Assembly: GCA_963921795.1 (NCBI GenBank)
Contig: OY997658.1
Location: 49,441,523-49,505,522, forward strand
From: Nannobrachium achirus
Lineage: Eukaryota > Chordata > Actinopteri > Myctophiformes > Myctophidae
Length of the DNA: 64,000 bases
Direction: 5' to 3'
Of this stretch, positions 48,481 to 59,014 are shown one piece after another; within the stretch, counting starts at the first letter, position 1; every line of letters starts with the position of its first letter. Under the pieces are notes generated by a model that saw nothing but the letters and a program-made list of their open reading frames with translations, did not search any database and was not told the DNA's origin. The translations under genes and the position numbers were made by a program.

Positions 48481-49007
48481 CGTGACATGCTTCCGAATGA
48501 CTGAAATCAGTCGTGGCGATTGAGAAGTTTGATCCATGTTTACGACGGCCAGTGCGTCTCATTTCACATTCCTCCATTGTGTGTACTGTAGGTTTTAAAT
48601 GAATTAAAACAATTATAATTATTTTCTTTTTCTTTTTTATGAATGAATGAATTAAAACTTAATTAATGACATCCACAGAAATGGAGGAGTTTGTTGTGTC
48701 CATTTGTATGAAAACCGAAGCAGAGATGTGTTCCAAAATTTGTATTTTCTGGTCCACTATCACAGGGAAAACATTAAAAAAAAAAGTTACTGTCAAAGTG
48801 TTGTACTTAAATCAATGAATGAACTGCTTTACTGCCATTAACAGAGCCCTATTTTAACTTTTCCCCACGGCGGTGTCACACAAGCTTAGCGGAAATAACG
48901 TGATGCGACACATTGTTATACATCTGCTATTTTTGAAAATCTTTCGCCCCAAAATAGGGATGCCAGGTTGAAAGTCATTGTTGTGTACGTGTACTTTCCG
49001 ATTGGAT

Positions 49008-49490
49008 CATTTTGGAACACATCTCTTTCTCTTATGTTGAGCCACAGAAACCACAGTGAGATATGAACGGATTACAATGAATTGATAATCAGCTTATGTT
49101 ATATGAGAGTTATTTGAAAGCTATGGAATGATGCTGAGCTCTAAAAATCCATTAGAGTACTGCTGCTGCTACTGTAAGGATTGCAGAATACAACACTACA
49201 CTATGGTGCATTTAGCTAAAAGTGTATAAAAAGTCATATTTGTGCCATCCGTCAGGTGTGAACACAGTAGATTTTGGAACAGATCTCTTTCTTGTATGTT
49301 GAGACAGAAACAGGTGAGCAGATAAGAAGTGATTACAATTTACAATGACCTGATAACGACAATATGTTATATGTAATGAGACTATGTTATGGTCTACTCG
49401 TATGGAAAAGATGCTGAGCTCTACAAATCTATTTGAGTACTGTTGATAAGGTTGCAGGTATAACCACTCATTGTGCATTTTCCTAATAAA
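49008..49490. repeat. Diverged tandem duplication (about 265-bp unit)
   Basis: TTTTGGAACACATCTCTTTC (49008) and TTTTGGAACAGATCTCTTTC (49273) start two copies that both continue through TATGTTGAG, GATTACAAT, GATAA, GATGCTGAGCTCTA, TTTGAGTACTG/ATTAGAGTACTG and GTGCATTT. Confidence 0.8.
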
Positions 49491-50860
49491 GTACTAAAGC
49501 AGACAATTATTTGAAAGTTATGCTATCAAAACAGACTGAAAAGCTATCATAGGTTGAATGTTCAACATGGTTCAACAGGTTTTATATAAGAGTTTTGTGT
49601 TGTATAAAAAAGAAAAGAAAAAGATTGGTACTTCCCTTTGTGACCTGCTCTGTGCTATGGCGGATTTGTTCTGAGCAGTATTTGCATAACTGGCAGTGGT
49701 GGTAGATCACCTTTGAAAAGTAACAGTAACAGACTCCCATATCAGTCGGACTCTAATATGGCGCTAGTTATAACAGGTATATGTCAATACTGCCTTTCAA
49801 GAACAATAAAAACAGCAATGTAATAATGTTGATGCATGACGATGATGAAGGAAGACTCAATGAGAGCAAGGGCTTACGGGTAGTGCTTTCTTTTAGGGTC
49901 TACTGACCAAAATCTATGCATTGAATGCAAAGTTGTAATTGTACCCACCAGGTATAGACAAATCACAGTTATGATCGCCACTGCGTGGATTCGTCTACAC
50001 CCAGCTATACCTTGTGGCTTCACATGCACATCCTCAACCCGAAGAGGGATGAGTTAATTAGTGAGATGAAGTGATGTAGCGTTCTGCAATGCCCGAAGGC
50101 TCATTTATACTTTGTCATAGTCCGTATCACATGACAAATATATTCTCACAATTTCACAATATGTGAAACATATTCAGGGATTTACTCCCTTGACTTACTA
50201 GCAGCATGGGGCTGATACAATTCATCTACTGATGAATTGAGTACCCTTGGGGATTTTTTTTGTCCTCTTACATTTTGATGCCAATACTTTTGTACTTATA
50301 CTCAAGTACATTTTGAATTCTGGACTTGTAACAGAGTATTTCTATATTGCAGTATTGATACTTTCATGTTGCCAACATGTGCACTCTGAGGACAATAATC
50401 TTTAGTAATGACAGCCTCACGGTTAGAAATGTTTGTGTCTGATAAGTGATCCTTTTAGATCCCTGGACCAGTTAAGAGAATCCATAAGGGAAAACCTTAC
50501 TTACTAGCATCATGGGGCTGATACACTTGAATACCCCTGGGGCTTTTTTGTGTGTGACTTTGTGTTATCGAATTGTTAATTAAGTATTCAATCAATCAAA
50601 GCGGGTTGTGAGATTAGCTGCAAACACACACCCTCTTTTAGATGGCTCGCCTCCTACTGTAAGTGACACTGTAAGAACATAATTTTTGTCATATGACATG
50701 GTCGTTTGATGAAGTATATCAGTTAAAGGGATATTTCACCCCCCCCTCAAATTATTGGCAAAAACTAAAAAGAATATCCATGAATTCAAGGCTCTCCATG
50801 GGGTGAGTAATCGATAGGAAAAAAAACACATCATTTTGGGGGTGAACTATCACTTTAAGT
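49491..50860. other. emc9-irf9 convergent intergenic region, no gene recognised
   Basis: No exon-like frame. Contains fragments of the AGTGGTGG/AAGTAC hAT-like family and an approximately 80-bp sequence occurring twice (50165-50270 and 50465-50560, both with TTACTAGCA-CATGGGGCTGATACA). Confidence 0.4.
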
Positions 50861-50867
50861 GATCTCT

Positions 50868-50970
50868 TCTCAGGGGCATGGTACCAGGTTGAGAGGGATC
50901 TTCCCAGGGACATGGTACCAGGTTGAGAGGGATCTACTTCTCAGGGACATGGTACCAGGTTGAGAGTGAT
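50868..50970 (-). repeat. Three-unit minisatellite spanning the irf9 stop codon
   Basis: Read on the minus strand, three units of 34-37 bp of the form GATC-CTCTCAACCTGGTACCATG-CCCTGAGAAG follow one another. Unit 1 supplies the last codons and the stop; units 2 and 3 are 3'UTR. Units differ by a few substitutions and small indels. Confidence 0.85.
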
Positions 50971-51060
50971 CTCTCCTAGTGGGCTGGCCGAGGCCAGGCT
51001 CTGGAAGAGAAGTAAGGCTTGTGCTTCCTGGACCTGCTGCTGAGCCCACGGCAGTGTGAT
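50941..51060 (-). CDS. irf9: irf9 terminal coding exon
   Basis: 120 nt. Encodes ITLPWAQQQVQEAQALLLFQ, SLASASPLGE, then ITLNLVPCP and TGA at 50943-50941. The last nine codons plus the stop are the first unit of a minisatellite that continues into the 3'UTR. Confidence 0.85.
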   Translation of the reverse strand: MTLPWAQQQVQEAQALLLFQSLASASPLGEITLNLVPCP

Positions 51061-54000
51061 CTACAACACAGAGACACACATGGATTAGGACCTCAGCAAC
51101 ACCTGTTTGAACAGCAACCAGTGGTGTAAAGTAACGGGATGGTGTTTTCTGCTGGTGTTTCAGTCCGAGTGTATCAAAGGGTGCGTTCGGAAATGCGCAC
51201 CGGGTGTGTGCTCAGTGTAGTGAGTGCCTAAACCCAACCCTAATCCTAACCTCAGTAAAACTATGCCTAACCCTAGCCCTAACCCTAACCTTAACCTCAG
51301 TAAAACTATGCCTAAACCTAACCATAACACCTAACCACAAACGGGGCGCATTTACGAACGCACCCTTTGATACACTCGGACTGAATCACCAGCAGAAAAC
51401 ACTCTCCCGTAAAGTAACTACAGTTAGATCACTTTTCCACTACAGTAGCATTCTATGCCGCTCCGATCCGTGCCATGCCACCTTGCACCAGCCCGCGCTG
51501 AACGTGTGTTTCCATTAGCGAGAGAGAATGAGTCGTGAAGTATTATACAATTTTGAGGTATTTGTACTTTACTTGAATATTTACAATTCTCGGATCCAAA
51601 TATTGTACTTTTACTCCACAACATTTATTTGAAAACTTTAATTACTTTGTAGACTGATTATTATTATTATGCCCATATGCAAAGCATCACAGCAAATAAA
51701 ACACCAGCAACTCAAAAATGTGTTTTTCAGCTATCTTTGCATGCAATGATGTTACTGATCTGATTTAAGGAACAGTTGGATCTGGAACCAACGGTGATGC
51801 GTGTGTGTGTGAGTGAGTGTGTATAGTAGTACCTGAGTGGTTATCAGTTTGCTGGACGGGTCCTCTGTGTTGCTCAACTCTTCACCGAAACACAGAGTGA
51901 TGCTACACTGAGGAGGCTCACCACCGTACACACGGAAATTCTCCAGCTCTGCAAAAGCACGAAACGCCAACAGTAACCATTAACCACTTTCAACCTGGTC
52001 GTGTCATTATGGGCAAAAAGAATTTCAACTATTTTAAAAACAGAGGAGAATAAGGTGAAGCTCTGTCTTTTAGCACCCCAATCTCAACCCCTCCATCCTG
52101 TTTCTATTTTATATTTATAATGTCCTCATTTGGTATCAAACTAGATAACTATTCTGAATTGGTTTGGTATTGTGGCGGTTTAGATTGCAGTTTATTTATT
52201 TTAATTTTAAAATGTATTACATTTTTACCTCCTGTAAATATTTGAATATTCAACTAAACATACCGTTCACACTCTTATGATGTATCTACAATAACGCCCT
52301 AATGACAATAAAAAAAAACAAGAAGATTATTTTATAAAAGAATCAGCATTAACGCGCTGTGAGCTTGAAGATCTGCCATTTCCACCAATTTCGTACGACA
52401 AAGTATAGAATAGTCTTAAGTGGTTTGAAATCATTCTTAACACGCAGCAGTCTGAATAAAAGGCGAGACTCACGCTGTCTGAAGGCCTCCTTGCAGAAGA
52501 CCAGCGTGGGCTTGGCGCTGGACTCGCTGCGCTCCATCTTGTGCGGGCCCGGCGTGACGGTGTGCGGGCCGGTCCAGAACACCCGGCCCCGGCAGTAGCG
52601 TGTGGCGTAGACGCCCAGCGCCAGGGTGGTCAGGACCACTCCTTTCTCCATGAAGGGCAGCAAGGAGCGGGCCTGCTGGAGCTGAACCCTGAGCGCGGGG
52701 CTGGAGTCCTCGGGGGCGGGCCGCGGCTCGGGGAGGGCGACGCGGGGGAACCCGCCCACCAGGTGGGCCGGGGTCGGGGGCGCGGACGAGGAAGGGACGT
52801 AAGCGACGCGGACGTCGCTTCCCGGGACGTCCCGCCTCACAACCTCTTCGCCCATGTAGCTCACTGTGACCTGGTATGAGTCCTGGACTACTGGCAGGGA
52901 GGGAGGGAGAGAGAGGGGGATGGTGGAGGGAGAGTGAGAGTGAGAGGGCGGGGGTCATAGAGAGATGGGGGAGAGGGTGGGAAGAGAAAGAGGGAGACAG
53001 ATGAGAGTGTTGTTTTTATTGACAAAAATATATTTGTACATATCTGTCAAAAGGATAAAAGCTTGAGAGCTTATTTATTAATGTGGTTCTTTGAGTGTGA
53101 ATGTGTGTAAACTGAGTGAGTAATAATTATTATTCAAACTGCTGAGGAATCCCATGATGTCGTTGGCAAGACTGGTTACTGCTGTGTTGATTAAGATGTT
53201 GCTATGCAGCAGCTATCAGAATTGGTGGGGTTTTACAGCTCTGCTATGTTGTTATGGTGTTATTACCTCCTCCTGTACACAGTGGGGCAGTCTCAAGCCG
53301 CATGTCGAACAGGATCTCATCATCCACCACTGCATTTACAGAAAAAATTATGGCTTTAATATCACACACATTTTGAAACACATCCAGATCCTCCAGAAAT
53401 AATATTTTAATTGTAGCAATATTAATGCTTTAACTAGAAAGGTGTAATTCTGGGAAATTGTGGTTACACTGACGCAAGTCGCGAGGTATCCACAGGGAAA
53501 TGAATTCCGTCTAACCATTTATATTATATATTGGGAGGTCAAGTGAAGCATAAACAATCCTGACCTTCAGTTGCGTGCCGGCGTTGCACATCAGAAATAG
53601 CAGATCTACCAGCTCACAATGTGTCGCTCTCTGACACCTTGTGAGCTTGTAGATCCGCTATTTTCTGTGCATTACCAAAACATAAAATCAGGATTCATGG
53701 GTGATCAGCGGGGTGCAGATGGACCGGCCAGGGTTTTAGAGAGACCTTGGTTGGCGGCACCGATGGTTAAGTGGTTAAGGTGCGCAGTGGTACTGTAAAG
53801 TAACTAAGTATATTTACTTATGTACTGTACTTATGTCCAATTTTATATATTTTTACTTCTACTCCACTACCTCATAGGGGAAATAATATAGCCTAATTGT
53901 AAGCCAATACAATTATTTGAAAACTTTAATTACTAGATCATTTGTAGATTTTGATTATTATTTAAAAAAAAAACATACATTAACCACTTCAGCCCAGGGA

Positions 54001-54245
54001 TGTGACGCAACGTGAGCTTGTAGATCTGCTCATTTCAAAAGGTTTTTTAACATTTGAAAACTTGAAACGGGACATTCTGCATAATGACTACTTTCTACTA
54101 TTGGTACTTTAAGTATATTTTGATACCAATACTTTTGTACTTTTACTCAATTAAATTCTCAATTCCAGATTTTCCCTTGTAATGGATGGAGTATTTCTAC
54201 ATTGTGTTATTGATACTTTTACTTAAGTAAAGAATTACTCTAAGT

Positions 54246-54284
<39 letters not shown>

Positions 54285-54548
54285 AGGGTTGAACCTACAT
54301 CCTTCTCTCTTCAGTGTGATGACCTGCTGGTCTGGTTGCTGTGTTTCCACTGTCACCTCTCCTCCCAGTAGGATGTCCTCAATGCACTGCAATCAAACCA
54401 GCAACACTTTACCAAAACACCAATCTACTGTATGCATACTTTTACATATCCTTTAGCATGCTTTCTACGAACTGCATTTGTTACAGCTTATGTAGAATTA
54501 GTAGAATTATTCTAATCTATACTATAATTTTGCGAATGTCTGAGTGAG

Positions 54549-54581
<33 letters not shown>

Positions 54582-55430
54582 GAAACAGCGTTTCTCCTCA
54601 GTGGCTGGAGCAATTGATCTGAAATCGCATCACCATTAGCATATGAACACACCTAACATAACTGTGAAGCCCGTTTGTCACTTTCACAAATCATATACTG
54701 TATATTAGCATTTTTATGGTGTATCTACTATCTATTCTGCATCTAGCATGAGGCACATCTATTCTGCATCTAGCATGAGTGTGTGCAGGCAGGCGGGGTT
54801 GTGCGCAGGCGGGTGGGCGGGTGGGCGGGCGGGCTGGGGGGGGGGGGGGGGGGTAGCCATTAAACGAAACCGGTATTTCTTACATTGATGCTCCTACATA
54901 TTATCATGCAAGCACCAGTTAAAGTTACTTTCCATCCCTCATATACTGTATGCACAGTGCACATCCCATAACCCACACACTGCACATCATTTTGGAGCTC
55001 ATATCTTTGAACGGGTAAGGAGCTTGTGCAAGGACGCGCTGTTATTGGTCAGTAGACAAACGCTCTCGCCTAAACATTATTTACTATTCTGTCCCTAACG
55101 GTACGCAACTCGAACGGCGCTGAGTCGGCTCAAGCGACCTTGAGCCACGTAAGGCCCTGCCGAGTGAGCTAAAGCGAGCAAGTCGCCAGGCCGAGCGTCA
55201 TGGCTGAGCGCCGGGCCGATGGCGCACCTCAGTCATGGTTTTGTCACTTACTATACTTGTCCAAAACGGGTAGAGAAGCACTTCCGCGTTGGGCGTGGCC
55301 TCTGCTCAGCTCCGGTTGGAAAAATGTCCGTCTATACCAATCTGTGTATGTGCGCGCGTGCATGTAGTTTTCCATGGTGTCACATGAATCAAACGCAGCC
55401 ACGCGTGCACACACGCACACACACACACAC

Positions 55431-55475
<45 letters not shown>

Positions 55476-57303
55476 CACACGGTAGGGATGACTCACCAGC
55501 TGAGGGGTGACCTCTTCCTCCTTCACGTGTTTGATCTGGACAAAGGACTCAGGAGCTTCCTGACCTGACTCGCTGAGCTTCCTCTTCTGTCTGGTTCCCT
55601 TCACACTCTTCTTCTGACACACCTCCACTCCTGACCCAACACAACCAACACAACCAGCTTGTTAAAGAGGTGGTGCCATAGTTTTGTATGTGTCTATGGA
55701 GTTATCATTACTCTAATAGCCCCCGGGGGTGGTTATAATAATATGCAAATATGTCTTCACTGTTTATTTTTGGTTTCTTACTGAGTCAAAAGGCCCAATC
55801 GAAACACACCGCTTTAGTGACACCATAAAATCATCTTATTATCATACGACAACAGATGTGGCCGTGGCTAACTTCAGGTTGTTGGTAGCCTCGGAAACCC
55901 AGACTTTTGTTGGTGCAAAGGTGTAAACCAGGTACCGGTATACTTAATGAACAGGTGGGCCACTTAAAAACATAATTTTAACACTTTCTGTAGACTTCTC
56001 ACCTAGTGTAAAGTGAGCGGTGCTATTTATAGGTAAATGTCATTAAGCGTCCCATGAAGCTTGGCATATTTCTTCACTGTCTGAGAGCAGTGAGTGGGTT
56101 GATGTGGCATGCGGTATCTATAATCTCCTTTAAACACTTTAATGCTGAGATGTCCTAACCGTCACATTGTTCATACTTTAGGCTGGCATGGTGCCCTCCT
56201 GGTTAGACTGGCAAATACCTTACCTGCTGTTACTAACTTTAGTGAACCAATTCAGGCCTGTATACTTTGTTGTAATTCGAATAGCAAAATAGCCGATCTA
56301 CAACCTCACAGTGTGTCACAACGCGTTGCAATGTGACACATTGTCAGCTTGTAGGCTTTTTTCAATATTGTTGAAAAGAACAACAAAAAAAACAAGCAAT
56401 TCAAATACCTACAGTAATCGGTGTGACGTTTTTAGTTGCAGGATAATAAAAGCTAGCAGCAGATTAGATCATCTGTGCAAAAGGTTCACAAACCAGCTGA
56501 TGTGAATGTGATGAACTTTGGTCAGATAATGAAATGTTTTCCCTGCAGGCCATAGCTGTTTCATTGTGTTCATGTGTGTTCAGTCACATCAAACAAGTTA
56601 GACAAGTCCATAGACACGTTTTTACGTAAAACTTTTTTCTTTTTACATTTTGCAATGCTAATCAAATCATTTTAATTGTTGAGGTCTCCTGTGTGGCGGT
56701 TAAGGTGTGTGTCAATGGACTTATAAACGAGGGTGACGCCCAAGGGTGTATTTATTTTTTGGCCATGGTTTCCTGGCAAATGCAATGGTGTGTGCAAACA
56801 GACAAACACATGTTATGCCCACTCTTTCATCAGGCTGCTGTTTGCAGAGTGTTTGTGCCTCTCTCTCACTGTCTTTTATTGTTAATCTCGTCATTGATTG
56901 CTTTGGTCAAAGGGCCTTTTCATAATTTCACACTGCACCCTTGTCAGGTGCAGTGCAAGTTTCATGAAAAGCATTTTGCAACTCTGTTTTCACAAGTGCT
57001 CTATTAATAAAGATACTACTGCATATCTACTCTTGAATTTATTTTTCAAGCTTATTGCTCTCTACATAGGCTTACCAAGCACTACGAAAGAAAAGGAGAC
57101 CTGGTGGTCTTGATCTCACCTTGTTCACTGAGGGGAACCAGGCGGTACACCTTGTAAGGCTCAGAGATGTCCAGCTGTGCCCGGCTAGAGACCTCACTGA
57201 ACTCACTGCTCTTGTTGAGGGCACAGCGCATCCGCGTCTTCCAGTTGGCTGCACTGTCAGAAGCAGAACCTTTCTTGGGATTGCCCTTGTATTCTGCCCA
57301 TGC
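50941..57303 (-). CDS. irf9: irf9-like interferon regulatory factor (7 exons in window, 5' end missing)
   Basis: Seven minus-strand exons join in frame to 373 residues plus stop. IRF9 is the DNA-binding subunit of ISGF3 (with STAT1 and STAT2), which activates interferon-stimulated genes through ISRE sites. The first exon visible carries the second half of the IRF DNA-binding domain: AWAEYKG, NWKTRMRCALNKS and LDISEPYKVYRLVP. After a lysine-rich linker, exons 5-8 encode an IRF-association domain (FMEKGVVL, GRVFWTG, LCFGEEL, KLITTQ) that in IRF9 binds STAT2. The exons encoding the start codon and the MFRIPWKHAGKQD-type first half are not found up to position 64000, so the intron upstream exceeds 6.6 kb. 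The irf9 identity rests partly on the adjacent emc9, since human EMC9 and IRF9 are neighbours. The IRF4/8/9/10 subgroup is certain, but irf8- or irf10-like is not fully excluded. Confidence 0.85.
51143..51404. repeat. Inverted repeat with a telomere-like loop
   Basis: Left arm GTGTTTTCTGCTGGTG..TTCAGTCCGAGTGTATCAAAGGGTGCGTTCG; the right arm is its inverse ending at 51404. The loop (51225-51340) is built of CCTAAC/CCCTAA units with two copies of CTCAGTAAAACTATGCCTAA. In the last irf9 intron. Confidence 0.88.
51833..51948 (-). CDS. irf9: irf9 exon, IRF-association domain continued
   Basis: 116 nt. Encodes LENFRVYGGEPPQCSITLCF then GEELSNTEDPSSKLITTQ; the LCFGEE and KLI motifs are shared with IRF4/IRF8/IRF9. 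Confidence 0.9.
52474..52890 (-). CDS. irf9: irf9 exon with the main part of the IRF-association domain
   Basis: 417 nt, very GC-rich relative to its surroundings. Encodes VQDSYQVTVSYMGEEVVRRD, a Pro-rich stretch, then FMEKGVVLTTLALGVYATRY and CRGRVFWTGPHTV, which correspond to the MH2-like beta sandwich of IRF proteins. The acceptor is ctgccag, the donor gtgagt. Confidence 0.9.
53267..53329 (-). CDS. irf9: irf9 short linker exon
   Basis: 63 nt. Encodes VDDEILFDMRLETAPLCTGG. The phase (2+60+1) is compatible with both neighbours. Identification is by reading frame and splice sites rather than strong family similarity. Confidence 0.7.
53590..53670. repeat. Dispersed palindrome family copy
   Basis: CAGAAATAGCAGATCTACCA GCTCACAATGTGTC ... 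GACACCTTGTGAGC TTGTAGATCCGCTATTTTCTG. A half copy follows at 53996-54040. In an irf9 intron. Confidence 0.88.
54299..54386 (-). CDS. irf9: irf9 linker exon
   Basis: 88 nt. Encodes CIEDILLGGEVTVETQQPDQ and QVITLKREG. The acceptor gattgcag is good; the donor gtaggt was chosen because it preserves frame into the next exon. The intron just below is a GA/CT-rich run. Confidence 0.75.
54516..55020 (+). mobile_element. Helitron-like non-autonomous element, copy 2 (3' end lost)
   Basis: Starts TCTATACTATAATTTTGCGA after an A, with the same (GTCT)n, AAACAGCGTTTCTCCTCAGT and GCATCTAGCATGAG blocks as 58423-59014. Ends at AACGGGTAAGG without CTAG, so the 3' tip is altered. Confidence 0.65.
55497..55630 (-). 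CDS. irf9: irf9 linker exon (Lys-rich)
   Basis: 134 nt. Encodes a basic linker (VCQKKSVKGTRQKRKLSES) followed by VQIKHVKEEEVTPQL. IKHVKEEE resembles a SUMO-consensus-like context, but that is only a resemblance. The donor gtgagt is followed by a GT/CA repeat. Confidence 0.85.
56284..56365. repeat. Dispersed palindrome family copy
   Basis: AAAATAGCCGATCTACAACC TCACAGTGTGTCACA, centre ACGCGTTGC, then TGTGACACATTGTCAGCTTGTAGGCTTTTTT. In an irf9 intron. Confidence 0.82.
57120..57303 (-). CDS. irf9: irf9 exon encoding the second half of the IRF DNA-binding domain
   Basis: 184 nt after acceptor ctcctccag. Encodes AWAEYKGNPKKGSASDSAAN, then WKTRMRCALNKSSEFSEV and LDISEPYKVYRLVPLSEQ. It carries two of the conserved tryptophans and the recognition-helix RCALNKS. 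The donor is gtgaga. Confidence 0.95.
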
Positions 57304-57599
57304 CTGGAGGAGGAAGGGGGGGGGGGGGGGGGGTTACTTGTGCAGTAAACTGTACGTGTGTCTCTCTCTCTCTCTCTTTGTCTGTCTCTCTGTAAACCTG
57401 ATAATGGCTGCTATTACACTGCAGTACAACGTGTTCTTTGCTTTGCCCTCATTAAGAAGAGGGAGATGTTGCATGCACAACACTACATTGCTGAGACACG
57501 ACACAGTATAGCTGTCAATTAACAACCAACATATTGTGGTGCAATTGAGTTACTGGAACAGTTCACCCATTTTCAACCTCGGTCCTCACTAATAGTCTA

Positions 57600-58335
57600 G
57601 CAGCAGAGGCCGTCGGATTTTGAGATACCCCTACCCGAGGTATAACCAAACACAACCATGTTTTTTCTTATCTTTAGGGTCTCCCATTAATGAAATGGAT
57701 TGTTGTGACATTTTATTTTTGGGGGAAATTCGTTTTTTTGGCTATTCTTTAGACCTACCCCAATCTCTGAAAAAGGTAAATCCGCCTAGGTCAAAGCTGA
57801 CAAAAATGCCTATAACTTGAGAATGCTCACTCTTATCCTCATAAAATCAGCTGAGATGTGAACCAGGTGTCTACCCTACATCAACAAAGGGTCAGAATGC
57901 AATTTACCTAAAGAAATAGTGAAATTTTATCCTTTAAACACACCTTTAGTTTAGGCGGAAATTGTACTTTTGTGGTGAGAACTACTTTACTTTCTCTCAT
58001 TTACAAGAAATACACATTTATGTCAAATAAGATGTTCCTGCATTGCCTAAGTTGCTACTAAACAATAACCAGTGTTTGTGTGGAGACAACTTGCACAGTT
58101 TTATTGCAAATCAGATTTCTTTAGACACACCCCCTCCCCTGAAAAAGACAAATTAGGTAATTCTGAATGGGGAGATGACATACGGTAAGTTAATGATGGT
58201 GTCATTTTGGGGAGGGAAAGTCAATGTGGCTGTACTGTACCACATCACCAAACTATCAGAATATGAATAAACCAATAATGTAGTTTATCTATTCTAAAAT
58301 GACTAAAACAAGATGGATTATATTTTCATGTACGT
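57600..58335 (+). repeat. Long dispersed repeat, left member of an inverted pair
   Basis: About 730 bp matching the reverse complement of 61640-62335: shared blocks include TACCCGAGGTATAACCAAAC, GGGTCTCCCATTAATGAAAT, TAGACCTACCCCAATCTCTG and TTGCAAATCAGATTTCTTTA. No coding recognised. In the long irf9 upstream intron. Confidence 0.88.
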
Positions 58336-58422
58336 TAAAAAATCATTTAAATCAGTATCTCCTACCTAAATCCAAGTTTGAGCTTGTCTTGATATGATGA
58401 AATAATAACAACAACAACAATA

Positions 58423-58483
58423 TCTATACTATAATTTTGCGAATGTCTGAGTGAGTGAGTGAGTGAGTGAGTGAGTGAGTGAG

Positions 58484-58516
<33 letters not shown>

Positions 58517-58722
58517 GAAACAGCGTTTCTCCTCAGTGGCTGGAGCAATTGATCTGAAATCAATCATTAGCATATGAACACACCTGACATAACTGTGAAG
58601 CCCGTTTGTCACTTTCACAAATCATATGCTGTATATTAGCATTTTTATATCTATTATCTATTCTGCATCTAGCATGAGGCACATCTATTCTGCATCTAGC
58701 ATGAGGCAAAATGTTTAACCAG

Positions 58723-58806
<84 letters not shown>

Positions 58807-59014
58807 GCAGGTGGGCGGGCGGGCTGGGGGGGGGGGGACAGTATCTCTGTAGCCATTAAACGAAACGGGTTTCTTACATTGATGCTCCTACATCATGCAA
58901 GCACCAGTTAAAGTTACTTTCCATCCCTCATATACTGTGTGCACAGTGCACATCCCATAACCCACACACTGCACATCATTTTGGAGCTCATATCTTTGAA
59001 CGGGTAAGGGCTAG
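58423..59014 (+). mobile_element. Helitron-like non-autonomous element, full copy
   Basis: TCTATACTATAATTTTGCGA start and GAACGGGTAAGGGCTAG end, inserted between A (58422) and T (59015): TC...CTAG ends with A^T target is the Helitron rule. It contains (GTGA)n, (GTCT)n and an approximately 78-bp GT repeat, and no Rep/helicase. Weak point: no obvious GC hairpin before CTAG. Confidence 0.65.

Noticed and set aside
51204..51340. Chromosome end or true telomere
   Set aside because: CCTAAC units are degenerate, short and enclosed in an inverted repeat within a gene intron.
52470..52958. 162-codon and 112-codon frames overlapping the irf9 exon
   Set aside because: GC-rich shadows in other frames of the IRF-association-domain exon.
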